This document shows positions 8,122-15,716 of a stretch of DNA of 38,492 bases, in pieces. Each line of letters opens with the position of its first letter. Position 1 is the stretch's first letter. The stretch comes from JBBSBL01 sp038251325 (GTDB lineage Bacteria; Actinomycetota; Thermoleophilia; Solirubrobacterales; Solirubrobacteraceae), in the NCBI GenBank assembly GCA_038251325.1, contig JBBSBL010000019.1, positions 1 to 38,492 on the forward strand, written 5' to 3'. The position numbers and the translations under genes are program-made. The notes beneath the pieces were generated by a model. The model worked only from the letters and a program-made list of their open reading frames with translations, was not told the DNA's origin and did not search any database.

Positions 8122-8520
8122 ATGAGCGTGGTGCTGGCAGTCCTGGCCGGGCTCCTGCTGATCTATGTGCTGGCGGTCGTCGCGCTGCTCATCGTCAGTC
8201 CCGAACGCTCGACGCTCGCCGACGCGGCGCGCCTGCTCCCCGACGTGGTGCGCCTGGTTCGGCGGCTGGCCGCTGACCCCACACTCCCGCGCGGCGTGCG
8301 AGTGCGGCTCTGGTTCCTGCTCGGCTACCTCGCGATGCCGTTCGATGTGATCCCAGACTTCGTACCGGTCGTCGGCTACGCCGACGATGCCATCATCGTC
8401 GCGCTTGTCTTGCGGTCCTTGATCCGCTCGGGCGGCGGGGAGAGCCTGCGCCGACACTGGCCGGGCACCACCGGCGGGCTGCGCGCCGTACAGGCCCTGG
8501 CCGGGCAGCCGATCACATAG
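8122..8520 (+). CDS. DUF1232 (YkvA-like) membrane protein
   Basis: This 132-aa protein begins with a transmembrane helix (VLAVLAGLLLIYVLAVVALL), followed by a helical region and the DUF1232 core: LWFLLGYLAMPFDVIPDFVP then VVGYADDAIIVALVL. The PxDxIPD...GxxDD pattern is the family signature. DUF1232 proteins are small, usually membrane-associated, and of unknown function. ATG 8122 has GGGAG 4 nt upstream and a TAGCCT box at 8107-8112. It is divergent from the small membrane-protein operon. Confidence 0.8.
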   Translation: MSVVLAVLAGLLLIYVLAVVALLIVSPERSTLADAARLLPDVVRLVRRLAADPTLPRGVRVRLWFLLGYLAMPFDVIPDFVPVVGYADDAIIVALVLRSLIRSGGGESLRRHWPGTTGGLRAVQALAGQPIT

Positions 8521-8815
8521 CCGCCCGAATCTCCGCGGGAGCGACGGCCACTGTCAACAACGTGCCTGTCGTCCTCAGGTCGGCCTCGAAGGCCGCGACG
8601 CAGGCCGAGACCAAGTTCGCCGCGACGGCGAACAGGCCGGCGATGCGCTCGGCGCGCTGGCCCGCGCGGGGGCGCTTGATCGACTCGTGGAGCAGTCCGT
8701 GCGAGTGCCCATGATCGTGAGAACGATCTTGGTCGTGGGGATGCGTGTCGATGTGATCGTGCGGACCAGCAACATGCGTGGGCGCCCTACGAGCCGCGGA
8801 GGCTGCTGCTCGTCA
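8513..8815 (-). pseudogene. Relic of a cation diffusion facilitator (CDF) transporter N-terminus
   Basis: On the reverse strand an open frame (8513 to an upstream stop at 8815-8813) reads a His-rich segment, PHDHIDTHPHDQDRSHDHGH, then SHGLLHESIKRPRAGQRAER and IAGLFAVAANLVSA. A cytoplasmic His-rich tail followed by HGLxxxSIKRxRAGxRA is what precedes the first membrane helix of CDF-type zinc/cobalt exporters. The frame has no ATG, GTG or TTG before the His-rich part, and similarity is lost soon after; the frame ends 88 codons on. This is best read as a decayed fragment of a cation exporter rather than a gene. It sits between DUF1232 and the SHOCT-domain gene and accounts for the 300-bp gap there. 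Confidence 0.55.
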
Positions 8816-8823
8816 GGGCTGGG

Positions 8824-9516
8824 TCAGGTCGCCACGGGACCCTGACCGGTGGGCGGGCCATCCAGCGCCCTGCGACGACGCTCGTACTCCTCGACGTCGA
8901 TCTCGCCGTCAGCAAGGCGCCGGTCAAGGACGTCCTTCGCCGCAGCGGCGCCGTCGCGCTTGCGCGACAGCAGCACAATCGCTGCGATCAGCGCTGCCAG
9001 CAGACCGAGCCCGAGAAGCACGGTAAGGACGATCATGCCGCTACTCCACCCGCTGGCGGAATGATGCCCGTTGCCGCCCACCATCGAGCCGGCAGCCAGA
9101 CCGGTCGAGCCCCCCGCCATCATTCCGCTGCCGCTCGCGCCGCCAGCGTGCATCATCGGCCCGGCGATCCCCATCATCTGCCCGTAGCTGGCCGGGGCCG
9201 CGCCGCGCGCGCAGCCCATGGTGCGCTGGGCGAGGTAGATGTGCGCCTGCGCCTCGCCCTTAGCGCCCATCATCTGCTTGATCCGCGCGTTCATCGCGTC
9301 GTGTGCGGCGGGGCTGCCGATTATCCGGGCCATCAGGTACTCCCCGATCAGCTCGAACTGCGTGGAGCTGAGGTTGCCGCACGACTGCCCGCCCGCTTGG
9401 AAATCACGCAGCAACGCCGCGCCCTGCTGCTCCTCCGCTCGCGTCCCCAGCGCCGACGATGCGGCGACACCGGAAAGCGCGAGGATCAACGACAGCGCGA
9501 CGAGCATCCGTGGCAT
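8824..9516 (-). CDS. Exported/membrane-anchored Met- and His-rich protein with C-terminal SHOCT domain
   Basis: This 230-aa protein starts with a signal peptide (MPRMLVALSLILALSGVAAS). An extracytoplasmic region (about 30-120) follows with a Cys pair (QSCGNLSS...TMGCARG) and conserved-looking helices (FELIGEYLMARIIG). Next is a low-complexity Gly/Ser/Met/His linker (GPMMHAGGASGSGMMAGG), one transmembrane helix (IVLTVLLGLGLLAALIAAIV), and a C-terminal SHOCT motif (LDRRLADGEIDVEEYERRR). SHOCT is a short domain at the ends of many membrane proteins, thought to mediate oligomerisation. The Met/His-rich linker suggests metal binding, and the neighbouring cation-exporter relic is consistent, but this is inference. 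ATG 9516 is preceded by TACCGT at a 7-nt distance. Confidence 0.78.
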   Translation of the reverse strand: MPRMLVALSLILALSGVAASSALGTRAEEQQGAALLRDFQAGGQSCGNLSSTQFELIGEYLMARIIGSPAAHDAMNARIKQMMGAKGEAQAHIYLAQRTMGCARGAAPASYGQMMGIAGPMMHAGGASGSGMMAGGSTGLAAGSMVGGNGHHSASGWSSGMIVLTVLLGLGLLAALIAAIVLLSRKRDGAAAAKDVLDRRLADGEIDVEEYERRRRALDGPPTGQGPVAT

Positions 9517-9523
9517 GCGCTCG

Positions 9524-9529
9524 ACGGTA
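9524..9529 (-). promoter_or_regulatory. Putative -10 box of the SHOCT-domain gene (leaderless)
   Basis: TACCGT on the reverse strand ends 7 nt before ATG 9516, without a Shine-Dalgarno sequence between. It fits the leaderless pattern of this window. Confidence 0.4.
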
Positions 9530-9885
9530 GCGCCGCAGAAAGGTGGTCATGTGCCCGGCAACTACCTGCCCGACAGACGGTCGACTACCTAGGCCCCTGG
9601 TCGGAAACACGAAGCCTCGATCGCCAGCCTGTGCACTCGGCGCCGCAGTCGGCTTCGGGCCGTAACGCCCAGTTCCGCATTGGGGCGACGCCTCTACTGC
9701 TTCGAACGGCTGCGCCCGCCCGTTGCGCGGGTCTCCGTGACCGCCCCGGCGCACCGGCGGCCGATCCCGCGCACGGTCGCCGCTAGGGGCCCGGATCGCT
9801 GTCCCAACCTGTCCCAAGGGCACGACCGTCGCTCCCCGTTCCGCGAACGACGTCCGAGCAGAACTCCACGTCCTGCAGGACGAAG
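9530..9885. other. Non-coding stretch downstream of tRNA-Ser, with a direct repeat
   Basis: No convincing gene is seen. Open frames here are Arg/Pro-rich shadows, and those that run into the tRNA give the familiar spurious tail GGGGIRTLGTA. The only structure noted is a tandem motif, tgtcccaacc/tgtcccaa at 9800-9817, about 70 bp from the tRNA 3' end. Similar pairs lie beside the tRNA-Val fragments near 30.75 and 32.38 kb. Such repeats beside a tRNA 3' end can be arm-type integrase sites or remains of an integrase gene tail, which would mark an old integration here. That is inference only. Confidence 0.4.
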
Positions 9886-9973
9886 CGGAGGGGGAGGGAT
9901 TCGAACCCTCGGTACGGCATGACCGCACAACGGTTTTCGAGACCGCCCCGTTCAACCACTCCGGCACCCCTCC
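9886..9973 (-). tRNA. tRNA-Ser(CGA)
   Basis: This is a class II tRNA of 88 nt on the reverse strand. The acceptor stem GGAGGGG pairs with CCCCTCC, followed by discriminator G. The D-arm is CCG...CGG. The anticodon stem GCGGT/ACCGT carries loop CTCGAAA, so the anticodon is CGA, reading UCG. A long variable arm of the serine type follows, then T-arm GAGGG-TTCGAAT-CCCTC. CCA is not encoded. A TACCCT box at 9992-9987 lies 13 nt upstream of the 5' end and is a likely -10. tadA, often found close to tRNA-Ser, is on the same strand upstream but is separated by vapBC. Confidence 0.95.
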
Positions 9974-9994
9974 GGGACGGTCACGGAGGGTAGC

Positions 9995-10016
9995 GAGCGC
10001 CGGACGAGCGCCGGAC
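9995..10016. repeat. Tandem duplication of an 11-bp unit upstream of tRNA-Ser
   Basis: gagcgccggac occurs twice back to back (9995-10005 and 10006-10016), just upstream of the likely -10 box of tRNA-Ser on the reverse strand. It would place one or two copies at the -35 region. It looks like a small replication slippage event. Confidence 0.6.
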
Positions 10017-10045
10017 GAATCCCGAGCTCCGGCGCGACGCCTCGC

Positions 10046-10396
10046 TCAACCAGGTTCGCGGACCTTCAGGCGCGGCACGCGCTCTAAGTCGCGCCGGTTG
10101 CGCGTGACCAGGGCCATGCCGCCGCCCAGCGCCGTCGCCGCGATCAGCGCGTCGGGCAGCCGGAGACCGGTCGTGCGCCGCAGCCGCCCGGCGGCCTCCG
10201 CGACCTCGCGGTCCACGGCGATCTCCCGGAACGGCGCGAGGAGCTCGGTGACCTGGGGCTCCTCCGCCTCCCGGCCAGCGAAGAGCTCCGCTCGGGTGAC
10301 CGCCGAGTAGGCGAGGTCGTGCCGGCCTGTCCACAGCCGTGCGGCGCCACGCAGATGGTCGACGAAGACGTCGGTGTCGACCAGCAGCTCAGCCAC
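10046..10396 (-). CDS. vapC: PIN-domain ribonuclease toxin (VapC family)
   Basis: This 116-aa PIN-domain protein has the acidic active-site set in order: Asp7 (LLVDTDVFVD), Glu37 (SAVTRAELFAG), Asp82 (RLPDALIAATAL) and Asp103 (VTRNRRDLE). VapC toxins are Mg-dependent endoribonucleases that typically cleave tRNA or rRNA and are held inactive by the cognate antitoxin. GTG 10396 lies 8 bp inside the end of the upstream antitoxin gene, which identifies the start and shows translational coupling. The usual length for the family is about 115-140 aa. The pair lies between tadA and tRNA-Ser, a likely insertion point. Confidence 0.9.
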   Translation of the reverse strand: MAELLVDTDVFVDHLRGAARLWTGRHDLAYSAVTRAELFAGREAEEPQVTELLAPFREIAVDREVAEAAGRLRRTTGLRLPDALIAATALGGGMALVTRNRRDLERVPRLKVREPG

Positions 10397-10613
10397 GGTC
10401 CTCCCACTCGTCGCGCGACGGGACGTCGAGGCCGGGAGCCGCGCCGAACGTGCGCTCCAGGGCGGCCTCCGCATTCGGGGCCCGCCCGTCGAGGTAAGCG
10501 TCGAGCGCCGCCCGGACGACCTCGGCCAGGGTCCGGCCGTCGCGCGCGGTCAGCGCGTCGATGCGCGCTCGCTGGTCGGCCGTGAGGTAGACCTGGGTCC
10601 GGGTCGCCGCCAT
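10389..10613 (-). CDS. vapB: Ribbon-helix-helix antitoxin (VapB/CopG-like)
   Basis: This 74-aa protein begins MAATRTQVYLTADQRARIDA, with the beta-strand pattern RTQVYLT and helix ADQRARIDALTARDGRTLAE typical of ribbon-helix-helix DNA-binding antitoxins. The C-terminal part (about 45-74, acidic, ending SRDEWEDRG) is the likely toxin-binding tail. It overlaps vapC by 8 bp. A TATAC-N6-GTATA inverted repeat starts at its ATG, a plausible operator for autoregulation by the antitoxin or the complex. Confidence 0.87.
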   Translation of the reverse strand: MAATRTQVYLTADQRARIDALTARDGRTLAEVVRAALDAYLDGRAPNAEAALERTFGAAPGLDVPSRDEWEDRG

Positions 10614-10628
10614 ATACAGCGCAGTATA
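10613..10628 (-). promoter_or_regulatory. vapBC promoter/operator inverted repeat
   Basis: TATAC (10613-10617) and GTATA (10624-10628) form a perfect inverted repeat with a 6-bp spacer, starting at the first base of the vapB ATG. On the reverse strand it contains TATACT, a good -10 box, 9 nt before the ATG. Promoter, operator and start codon therefore nearly coincide, implying a leaderless, autoregulated transcript. Confidence 0.6.
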
Positions 10629-10658
10629 CAGCAGTCGCCCCGGCCAAGCGCCCGCCCC

Positions 10659-11123
10659 TTACCGCCGCCGGCCGAAGAACTCCGTCAGCAGCGCCGCGCA
10701 CTCCCCAGCGAGCAGGCCGCCCGCGACCTCCGGCCGGTGGTTCAGTCGCGGCTCGCCGAGGACGTCCATCACGCTCCCCGCCGCGCCGGCCTTCGGGTCG
10801 GCCGTCCCGAAGACCACGCGCGGCACCCGCCCGAGGACCACCGCCCCGGCGCACATGGCGCACGGCTCGAGCGTCACGTACAGCACCGAGTCGAGCAGCC
10901 GCCAGGACCCGATCGCCCGTGCGGCCTCACGCAGGGCGATGATCTCGGCGTGCGCGGTGGGGTCCTGGCGGAGCTCCCGTTCGTTGTGGCCCGCCCCCAC
11001 CACCTCGCCCTCCCGCACGACCACCGCGCCGACCGGGACGTCGTCGTGCTCGAGCGCCCGCTCGGCCTCGCGCAGGGCGAGACGCATGTAGTACTCGTCG
11101 CGGGGAAAGAAGCGGGGGCGCAA
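10659..11123 (-). CDS. tadA: tRNA-specific adenosine deaminase TadA
   Basis: This enzyme deaminates A34 to inosine in the wobble position of tRNA-Arg(ACG). It shows the zinc-deaminase motifs: HAE (His58, catalytic Glu60) and PCAMC (Cys88, Cys91), plus the family-typical DEYYMRLALREA near the N-terminus and SVMDVLGEPRLNHRPEV. It is 154 aa, the normal length. The start is uncertain. TTG 11123 keeps the conserved DEYYM region but has a poor ribosome site; ATG 11087 would remove it. The gene is divergent from the subtilase and upstream of vapBC and tRNA-Ser on the same strand. Confidence 0.93.
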   Translation of the reverse strand: MRPRFFPRDEYYMRLALREAERALEHDDVPVGAVVVREGEVVGAGHNERELRQDPTAHAEIIALREAARAIGSWRLLDSVLYVTLEPCAMCAGAVVLGRVPRVVFGTADPKAGAAGSVMDVLGEPRLNHRPEVAGGLLAGECAALLTEFFGRRR

Positions 11124-11223
11124 CGCGGTCCGGCCTGCGATCCTGTGGGTTGAGGAGCAACTTCCGGACGCCGATCATGTCTTATCCGGTGGGCGCCACG
11201 GACGTCGCCCCTCCCCTCACGCC

Positions 11224-12585
<1,362 letters not shown>

Positions 12586-12594
12586 TCCCGCCGC

Positions 12595-13038
12595 CTACGT
12601 CGTCCGGATGATCAGCACCGAGCAGGGCGCGTGGTGGGAGACCTTGTTCGGCACGGAGCCGAGCAGGAAGCGCTTCGCGCCGGTCATCCCCTTGTTCCCC
12701 ACCACGATGAGGTCGGCGTTCGTCTCCTCGGCCACGTCGAGGATCGCGTCAGCCGGGTCGCCCTGACGGGCGAAGGTCTCGACGTTCACGCCCGCGTCGC
12801 GCGACGGCGCGGCGGCGGCCTCGAGCGTGGAGTCGACGTCCTCGCGCGGGTTGACCGCCCACTCGACGTCCTTGGGCACTTCCACCGCCTCTTCGCGCAG
12901 GCGGCCGCCGGAGACCGGCTCGTACGCGCTGACGATCTGCAGTGACGCGCCGACGCTCTCTGCGAGGCTGCTCGCCTGCCGCACCGCCTCGTGCGCGGTC
13001 TCGGAGCCGTCGGTCCCCACCACGATCCGCTCGAACAT
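12595..13038 (-). CDS. Universal stress protein (UspA family)
   Basis: This 147-aa single-domain Usp begins MFERIVVGTDGSETAHEAVR. Near its end is the ATP-binding motif G-x2-G-x9-G-S (GNKGMTGAKRFLLGS), so it belongs to the nucleotide-binding group. Such proteins are cytoplasmic and induced under stress, but their mode of action is poorly defined. ATG 13038 is confirmed by a strong ribosome site GGAGGAG (complement of 13045-13051) 6 nt upstream; a longer frame to 13077 is less likely. Confidence 0.92.
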   Translation of the reverse strand: MFERIVVGTDGSETAHEAVRQASSLAESVGASLQIVSAYEPVSGGRLREEAVEVPKDVEWAVNPREDVDSTLEAAAAPSRDAGVNVETFARQGDPADAILDVAEETNADLIVVGNKGMTGAKRFLLGSVPNKVSHHAPCSVLIIRTT

Positions 13039-13116
13039 GCTCGGCTCCTCCGTCGCTCGCCCGCCGCCACGGAGCATATCCCCGCTCCCGCGCCGGCGCG
13101 TGCGATCACGACCCGT

Positions 13117-13203
13117 TCACAGGAGCTTGGTCAGGGCGATGATCATCCCCGCCAGCACGAAGACGACGATCGCGGCCTGCATGACGATCCAGACGGGCGA
13201 CAT
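13117..13203 (-). CDS. Putative 28-aa single-helix membrane microprotein
   Basis: The frame starts ATG 13203 and reads MSPVWIVMQAAIVVFVLAGM then IIALTKLL and TGA: one hydrophobic helix with a short basic end, a typical membrane microprotein. It begins 6 bp after the stop of the VKOR gene, so it could be translated by re-initiation as the third cistron of the dsbA-like/VKOR operon. No family is recognised. No clear ribosome site is seen. Confidence 0.45.
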   Translation of the reverse strand: MSPVWIVMQAAIVVFVLAGMIIALTKLL

Positions 13204-13209
13204 CGCGGG

Positions 13210-13668
13210 TCAGGACACCGCGCCGCCGGTCTCCGCCCCCAGCGGCGCCTCGACCTCGGCGGAATCGATGCGCAGCAGCCGCCACACCGCGGTGATCGCG
13301 ATGAGCGTCATGACCACGGCGCTCGCCACGCACCACTGGCAGATCGCGTCGATCGTGAAGAGCTCGCGGTAGGTCAGGTAGGCGGAGAAGGCGAACCCGA
13401 TCAGGGCGAGGCCGGCGCCGAGCAGCTTCCCGGCCTCGCCGCGCACGAGCAGCGAGCCGAGAATGGCGAGATAGCCGATCAGGCCGATCAGGGCCACCGG
13501 CACGCCGGCGAGCTTCGCCCACTCGGAGGTCTGCACCTTCTCGCAGCCGCCGCCGGCGAGGCAGAGCGGCCGGTCGCCGGCGTAGTGGACCCAGGTCAGG
13601 TAGCCCGCGATCCCGACGCCGATCAGCCCGAGGAGCGCGATCGCCCCGCGCAGTCGGCGGTCGCTCAC
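13210..13668 (-). CDS. Vitamin K epoxide reductase (VKOR) family protein
   Basis: This 152-aa four-helix membrane protein has the active-site pair CQWC (Cys110, Cys113), the loop cysteines Cys36 and Cys42 (CLAGGGCEKV) and the conserved Ser48. Bacterial VKOR homologues reoxidise DsbA-like thiol oxidases, passing electrons to quinone, and replace DsbB in actinobacteria. GTG 13668 overlaps the TGA of the upstream DsbA-like gene by four bases, so the partner relationship is written in the operon. The C-terminus is acidic and soluble. A 28-aa microprotein gene follows. Confidence 0.92.
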   Translation of the reverse strand: MSDRRLRGAIALLGLIGVGIAGYLTWVHYAGDRPLCLAGGGCEKVQTSEWAKLAGVPVALIGLIGYLAILGSLLVRGEAGKLLGAGLALIGFAFSAYLTYRELFTIDAICQWCVASAVVMTLIAITAVWRLLRIDSAEVEAPLGAETGGAVS

Positions 13669-14468
13669 GACCGCAGCAGCTGATCGATCGGGCCGCTGAA
13701 GGAGGCGACGTCGAAGGACTGCACGTTCAGCGGCTGGAGCGCCCCGCCGCGCTTGCCGAGTTGGAAGGACGGCGTGCCCGTGAACCCGGCGGCGCGGAAC
13801 GCGGCGTCGTCCCTGGCGAGGGCGCCGCTCACCGCCGGGCTCTTGCGCTGCGCGAGCGCGGCGTCCACGTTCAGCCCCGGCACGCCGGAGCCGATGAAGC
13901 GCAGGAAGCCCGGGGTGGCGTAGCGGGTGGTCTCGTCCTGCTGGTTGGCGTAGAAGAGGTCGGTGAAGTTCCACTGCTTGTTCTGCTTGCCGGCGGCGAG
14001 CGCCATCTGCGCCGCGCTCAGCGAGTCGCCGGGGTTCTCCTGCTCCCCGACGAAGTGCTGGGCGCGGAAGACCATCCGCACCTTGCCGGTGCGCACGTAG
14101 CGCTGCACGAGCTGCGGGAAGGCGCTCGAGCTGTACTGCTGGCAGATCGGGCACTTGAGGTCCGCGTACTCGACGAGCGTGACCGGGGCGTTCGGCTGCC
14201 CCAGGACGTTCGCCTGCTGCGGGATCCCCGCGAGCAGCGTCGCGGTGTCGGTGACCCCCGCGGGCGCCTTCCCCGTGTCGACCTTCTTCTCGCCGCCACC
14301 CGTGGCGACGACGATGGCGACGACGACCGCCGCAGCTATGAGGACCAGCCCGCCGAGCATCCACAGGCGCTTGCCGCGCTGGGCCCTGGCGGCCTCGGCG
14401 CGGTCCTTCGCCTCGCGCTCCGCCTGGGCCTCGGCGCGGCGCGTCTCCTTGTCCTTGCTCTGCGACAC
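13665..14468 (-). CDS. Membrane-anchored DsbA-like thiol:disulfide oxidoreductase
   Basis: This 267-aa protein has a charged N-terminal cytoplasmic segment (1-34), one transmembrane anchor (about 35-56) and an extracytoplasmic thioredoxin-fold domain of the DsbA/thioredoxin_4 type. The active site is LKCPICQQY (Cys106, Cys109) and the cis-Pro loop is in GTPSFQLG. It should introduce disulfide bonds into exported proteins and be reoxidised by the VKOR encoded immediately downstream with a 4-bp overlap. ATG 14468 gives a short basic N-terminus ahead of the anchor, correct for N-in topology. Confidence 0.92.
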   Translation of the reverse strand: MSQSKDKETRRAEAQAEREAKDRAEAARAQRGKRLWMLGGLVLIAAAVVVAIVVATGGGEKKVDTGKAPAGVTDTATLLAGIPQQANVLGQPNAPVTLVEYADLKCPICQQYSSSAFPQLVQRYVRTGKVRMVFRAQHFVGEQENPGDSLSAAQMALAAGKQNKQWNFTDLFYANQQDETTRYATPGFLRFIGSGVPGLNVDAALAQRKSPAVSGALARDDAAFRAAGFTGTPSFQLGKRGGALQPLNVQSFDVASFSGPIDQLLRS

Positions 14469-14585
14469 GGGCGGGGAATCCTCCGACGGCTCGATGAAGG
14501 CGGGCTCAACGCGGGCCCGGGAGGAGCCCGCACGGAGGATAGGGCCCGCCGCGCACGGGACGGGCCGGGTCCCGCGGCCTCGGCC

Positions 14586-15584
14586 TCAGCCGATGCGGTT
14601 GCGCACCGACCCGACGCCGTCGAGCGCGAGCTCGACCTCGTCGCCCGGGCGGATCCAGCGGTCGAGCTCCAGCCCGCAGCCGTTCGGGAGCGTGCCGGTC
14701 GAGAGGAGCTCGCCGGGCTGGAGCGGCTCCCCGGCGGAGGCGTGGGCGACCATCGCCCCCAAGGAGTGCTGCATGCCGGCGGTCGAGGTGCGCGAACAGA
14801 CCTCGCCGTTGACCGTCACCTTCCCGGCCAGCGACTCGATCCGCGGCAGGATCTCGTCGGCGGTCACGACCTCCGCGCCCATCGTGTTGGCGAACGTCTT
14901 GGCCTTCACCACCGGCCCGAACACGCCTTCGCGGAACTCCCGCCACTGGGTGTCGCGCGCGCTCACGTCGTTGACGACCACGAAGCCCCCGACCGCCGCC
15001 TCGGCCTCGCGGGCCGGCGTGTCGGGCGCGACCGGCGAGGCGAGGATGGCGCCCAGCTCGAGCTCGTAGTCGAGGTCGCGGCTGTAGGAGGGCCACGGGA
15101 CGGGGGCGCCGTCGGCGTGGAAGGTGAGCGGATTGCCCATGTAGAAGATCGGCTGCGCGTAGAAGAGGGGCTTCGGCTTCAGCGGCGGGAAGGTCCGCCC
15201 CGTCAGCGACTCGTAGCGCGTCGCGAGCGGGAAGACCTTCGGCAGGTAGCGGCGCACGAGCCCGCGGGCGGCCTGGATCTGGTGGCGCTCGTACAGCGAG
15301 AAGGCGCGCAGCGTGCGCGGCTGGAAGGGCAACCGCGGCGCCGGGTCGAAGCTCGCGGCGAAGTCCTCGCCCGCGCTGCCGTCGAGCAGCGCCACGGCCG
15401 CCTCGCGCTCGGCGGCGCCGCCGGCGAGGAAGGCGACGAGGTCCCGGGCCCCGGCGGCGAGGGCGGCGTCGTCGCCCGCCGCGGCCGCGAGCGCCGGGAC
15501 GAGCGGCACCCAGCGATCGCGTTCGGCGTCGTGCACGGCGGTCGAGGTGCCGCCGTCGGTGAGGGTCACGGTCCGCAGGCGCAT
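14586..15584 (-). CDS. Fumarylacetoacetate hydrolase (FAH) family protein
   Basis: This 332-aa protein has an N-terminal FAH cap region followed by the catalytic beta-roll. The metal ligands are Glu174 and Glu176 (YELELGAIL) and Asp206 (VVNDVSARD), with Lys in VVKAKTFANTMG and the closing STGTLPNGCG. The family cleaves C-C bonds of beta-diketo acids or decarboxylates/hydrates ring-cleavage products. Here it is divergent from an extradiol dioxygenase and an aromatic monooxygenase, so it probably acts on the ring-opened product of that pathway; the exact substrate is inferred. It is transcribed from a promoter whose -10 carries a GntR-type palindrome (15623-15632). ATG 15584 has GGAG about 9 nt upstream. 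Confidence 0.88.
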   Translation of the reverse strand: MRLRTVTLTDGGTSTAVHDAERDRWVPLVPALAAAAGDDAALAAGARDLVAFLAGGAAEREAAVALLDGSAGEDFAASFDPAPRLPFQPRTLRAFSLYERHQIQAARGLVRRYLPKVFPLATRYESLTGRTFPPLKPKPLFYAQPIFYMGNPLTFHADGAPVPWPSYSRDLDYELELGAILASPVAPDTPAREAEAAVGGFVVVNDVSARDTQWREFREGVFGPVVKAKTFANTMGAEVVTADEILPRIESLAGKVTVNGEVCSRTSTAGMQHSLGAMVAHASAGEPLQPGELLSTGTLPNGCGLELDRWIRPGDEVELALDGVGSVRNRIG

Positions 15585-15622
15585 GGGCGAGAGCTCCGGT
15601 CGAGGGAGGAAGGGAGGTCAGA

Positions 15623-15651
15623 CTGTATGCAGAAGTGACCCAGTCCGTCAA
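15623..15651 (-). promoter_or_regulatory. Promoter of the FAH gene with GntR-type operator over the -10
   Basis: On the reverse strand TTGACG (15651-15646) is followed after exactly 16 bp by CATACA (15629-15624). The -10 is embedded in the near-perfect palindrome ctgtatgcag (15623-15632; one mismatch from CTGTATACAG). TGTATACA-like palindromes are typical sites for GntR/FCD regulators, and such a regulator is encoded two genes away. Confidence 0.65.
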
Positions 15652-15680
15652 GGCGAGATCGGCAATCTGATCCATTTCCC

Positions 15681-15709
15681 TTGACGATTCGCCGAATCTC
15701 TGTATACAG
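15681..15709 (+). promoter_or_regulatory. Promoter of the dioxygenase operon with GntR-type operator over the -10
   Basis: TTGACG (15681-15686), a 16-bp spacer and TATACA (15703-15708) form a good promoter. The perfect palindrome CTGTATACAG (15700-15709) covers the -10. The predicted transcript starts within a base or two of ATG 15717, so it would be almost leaderless. It mirrors the FAH promoter; the two -35 boxes are 29 bp apart. Confidence 0.68.
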
Positions 15710-15716
15710 TTCTTCC

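Noticed and set aside
9404..9967. A reverse-strand reading beginning MPEWLNGAVSKTVV and plus-strand tails ending GGGGIRTLGTA.
   Set aside because: These are translations of the tRNA-Ser gene, a known spurious product.
15681..15716. TTG 15681 as the start of the dioxygenase gene.
   Set aside because: It coincides with the -35 box TTGACG and would place the start upstream of transcription; ATG 15717 begins the conserved fold.
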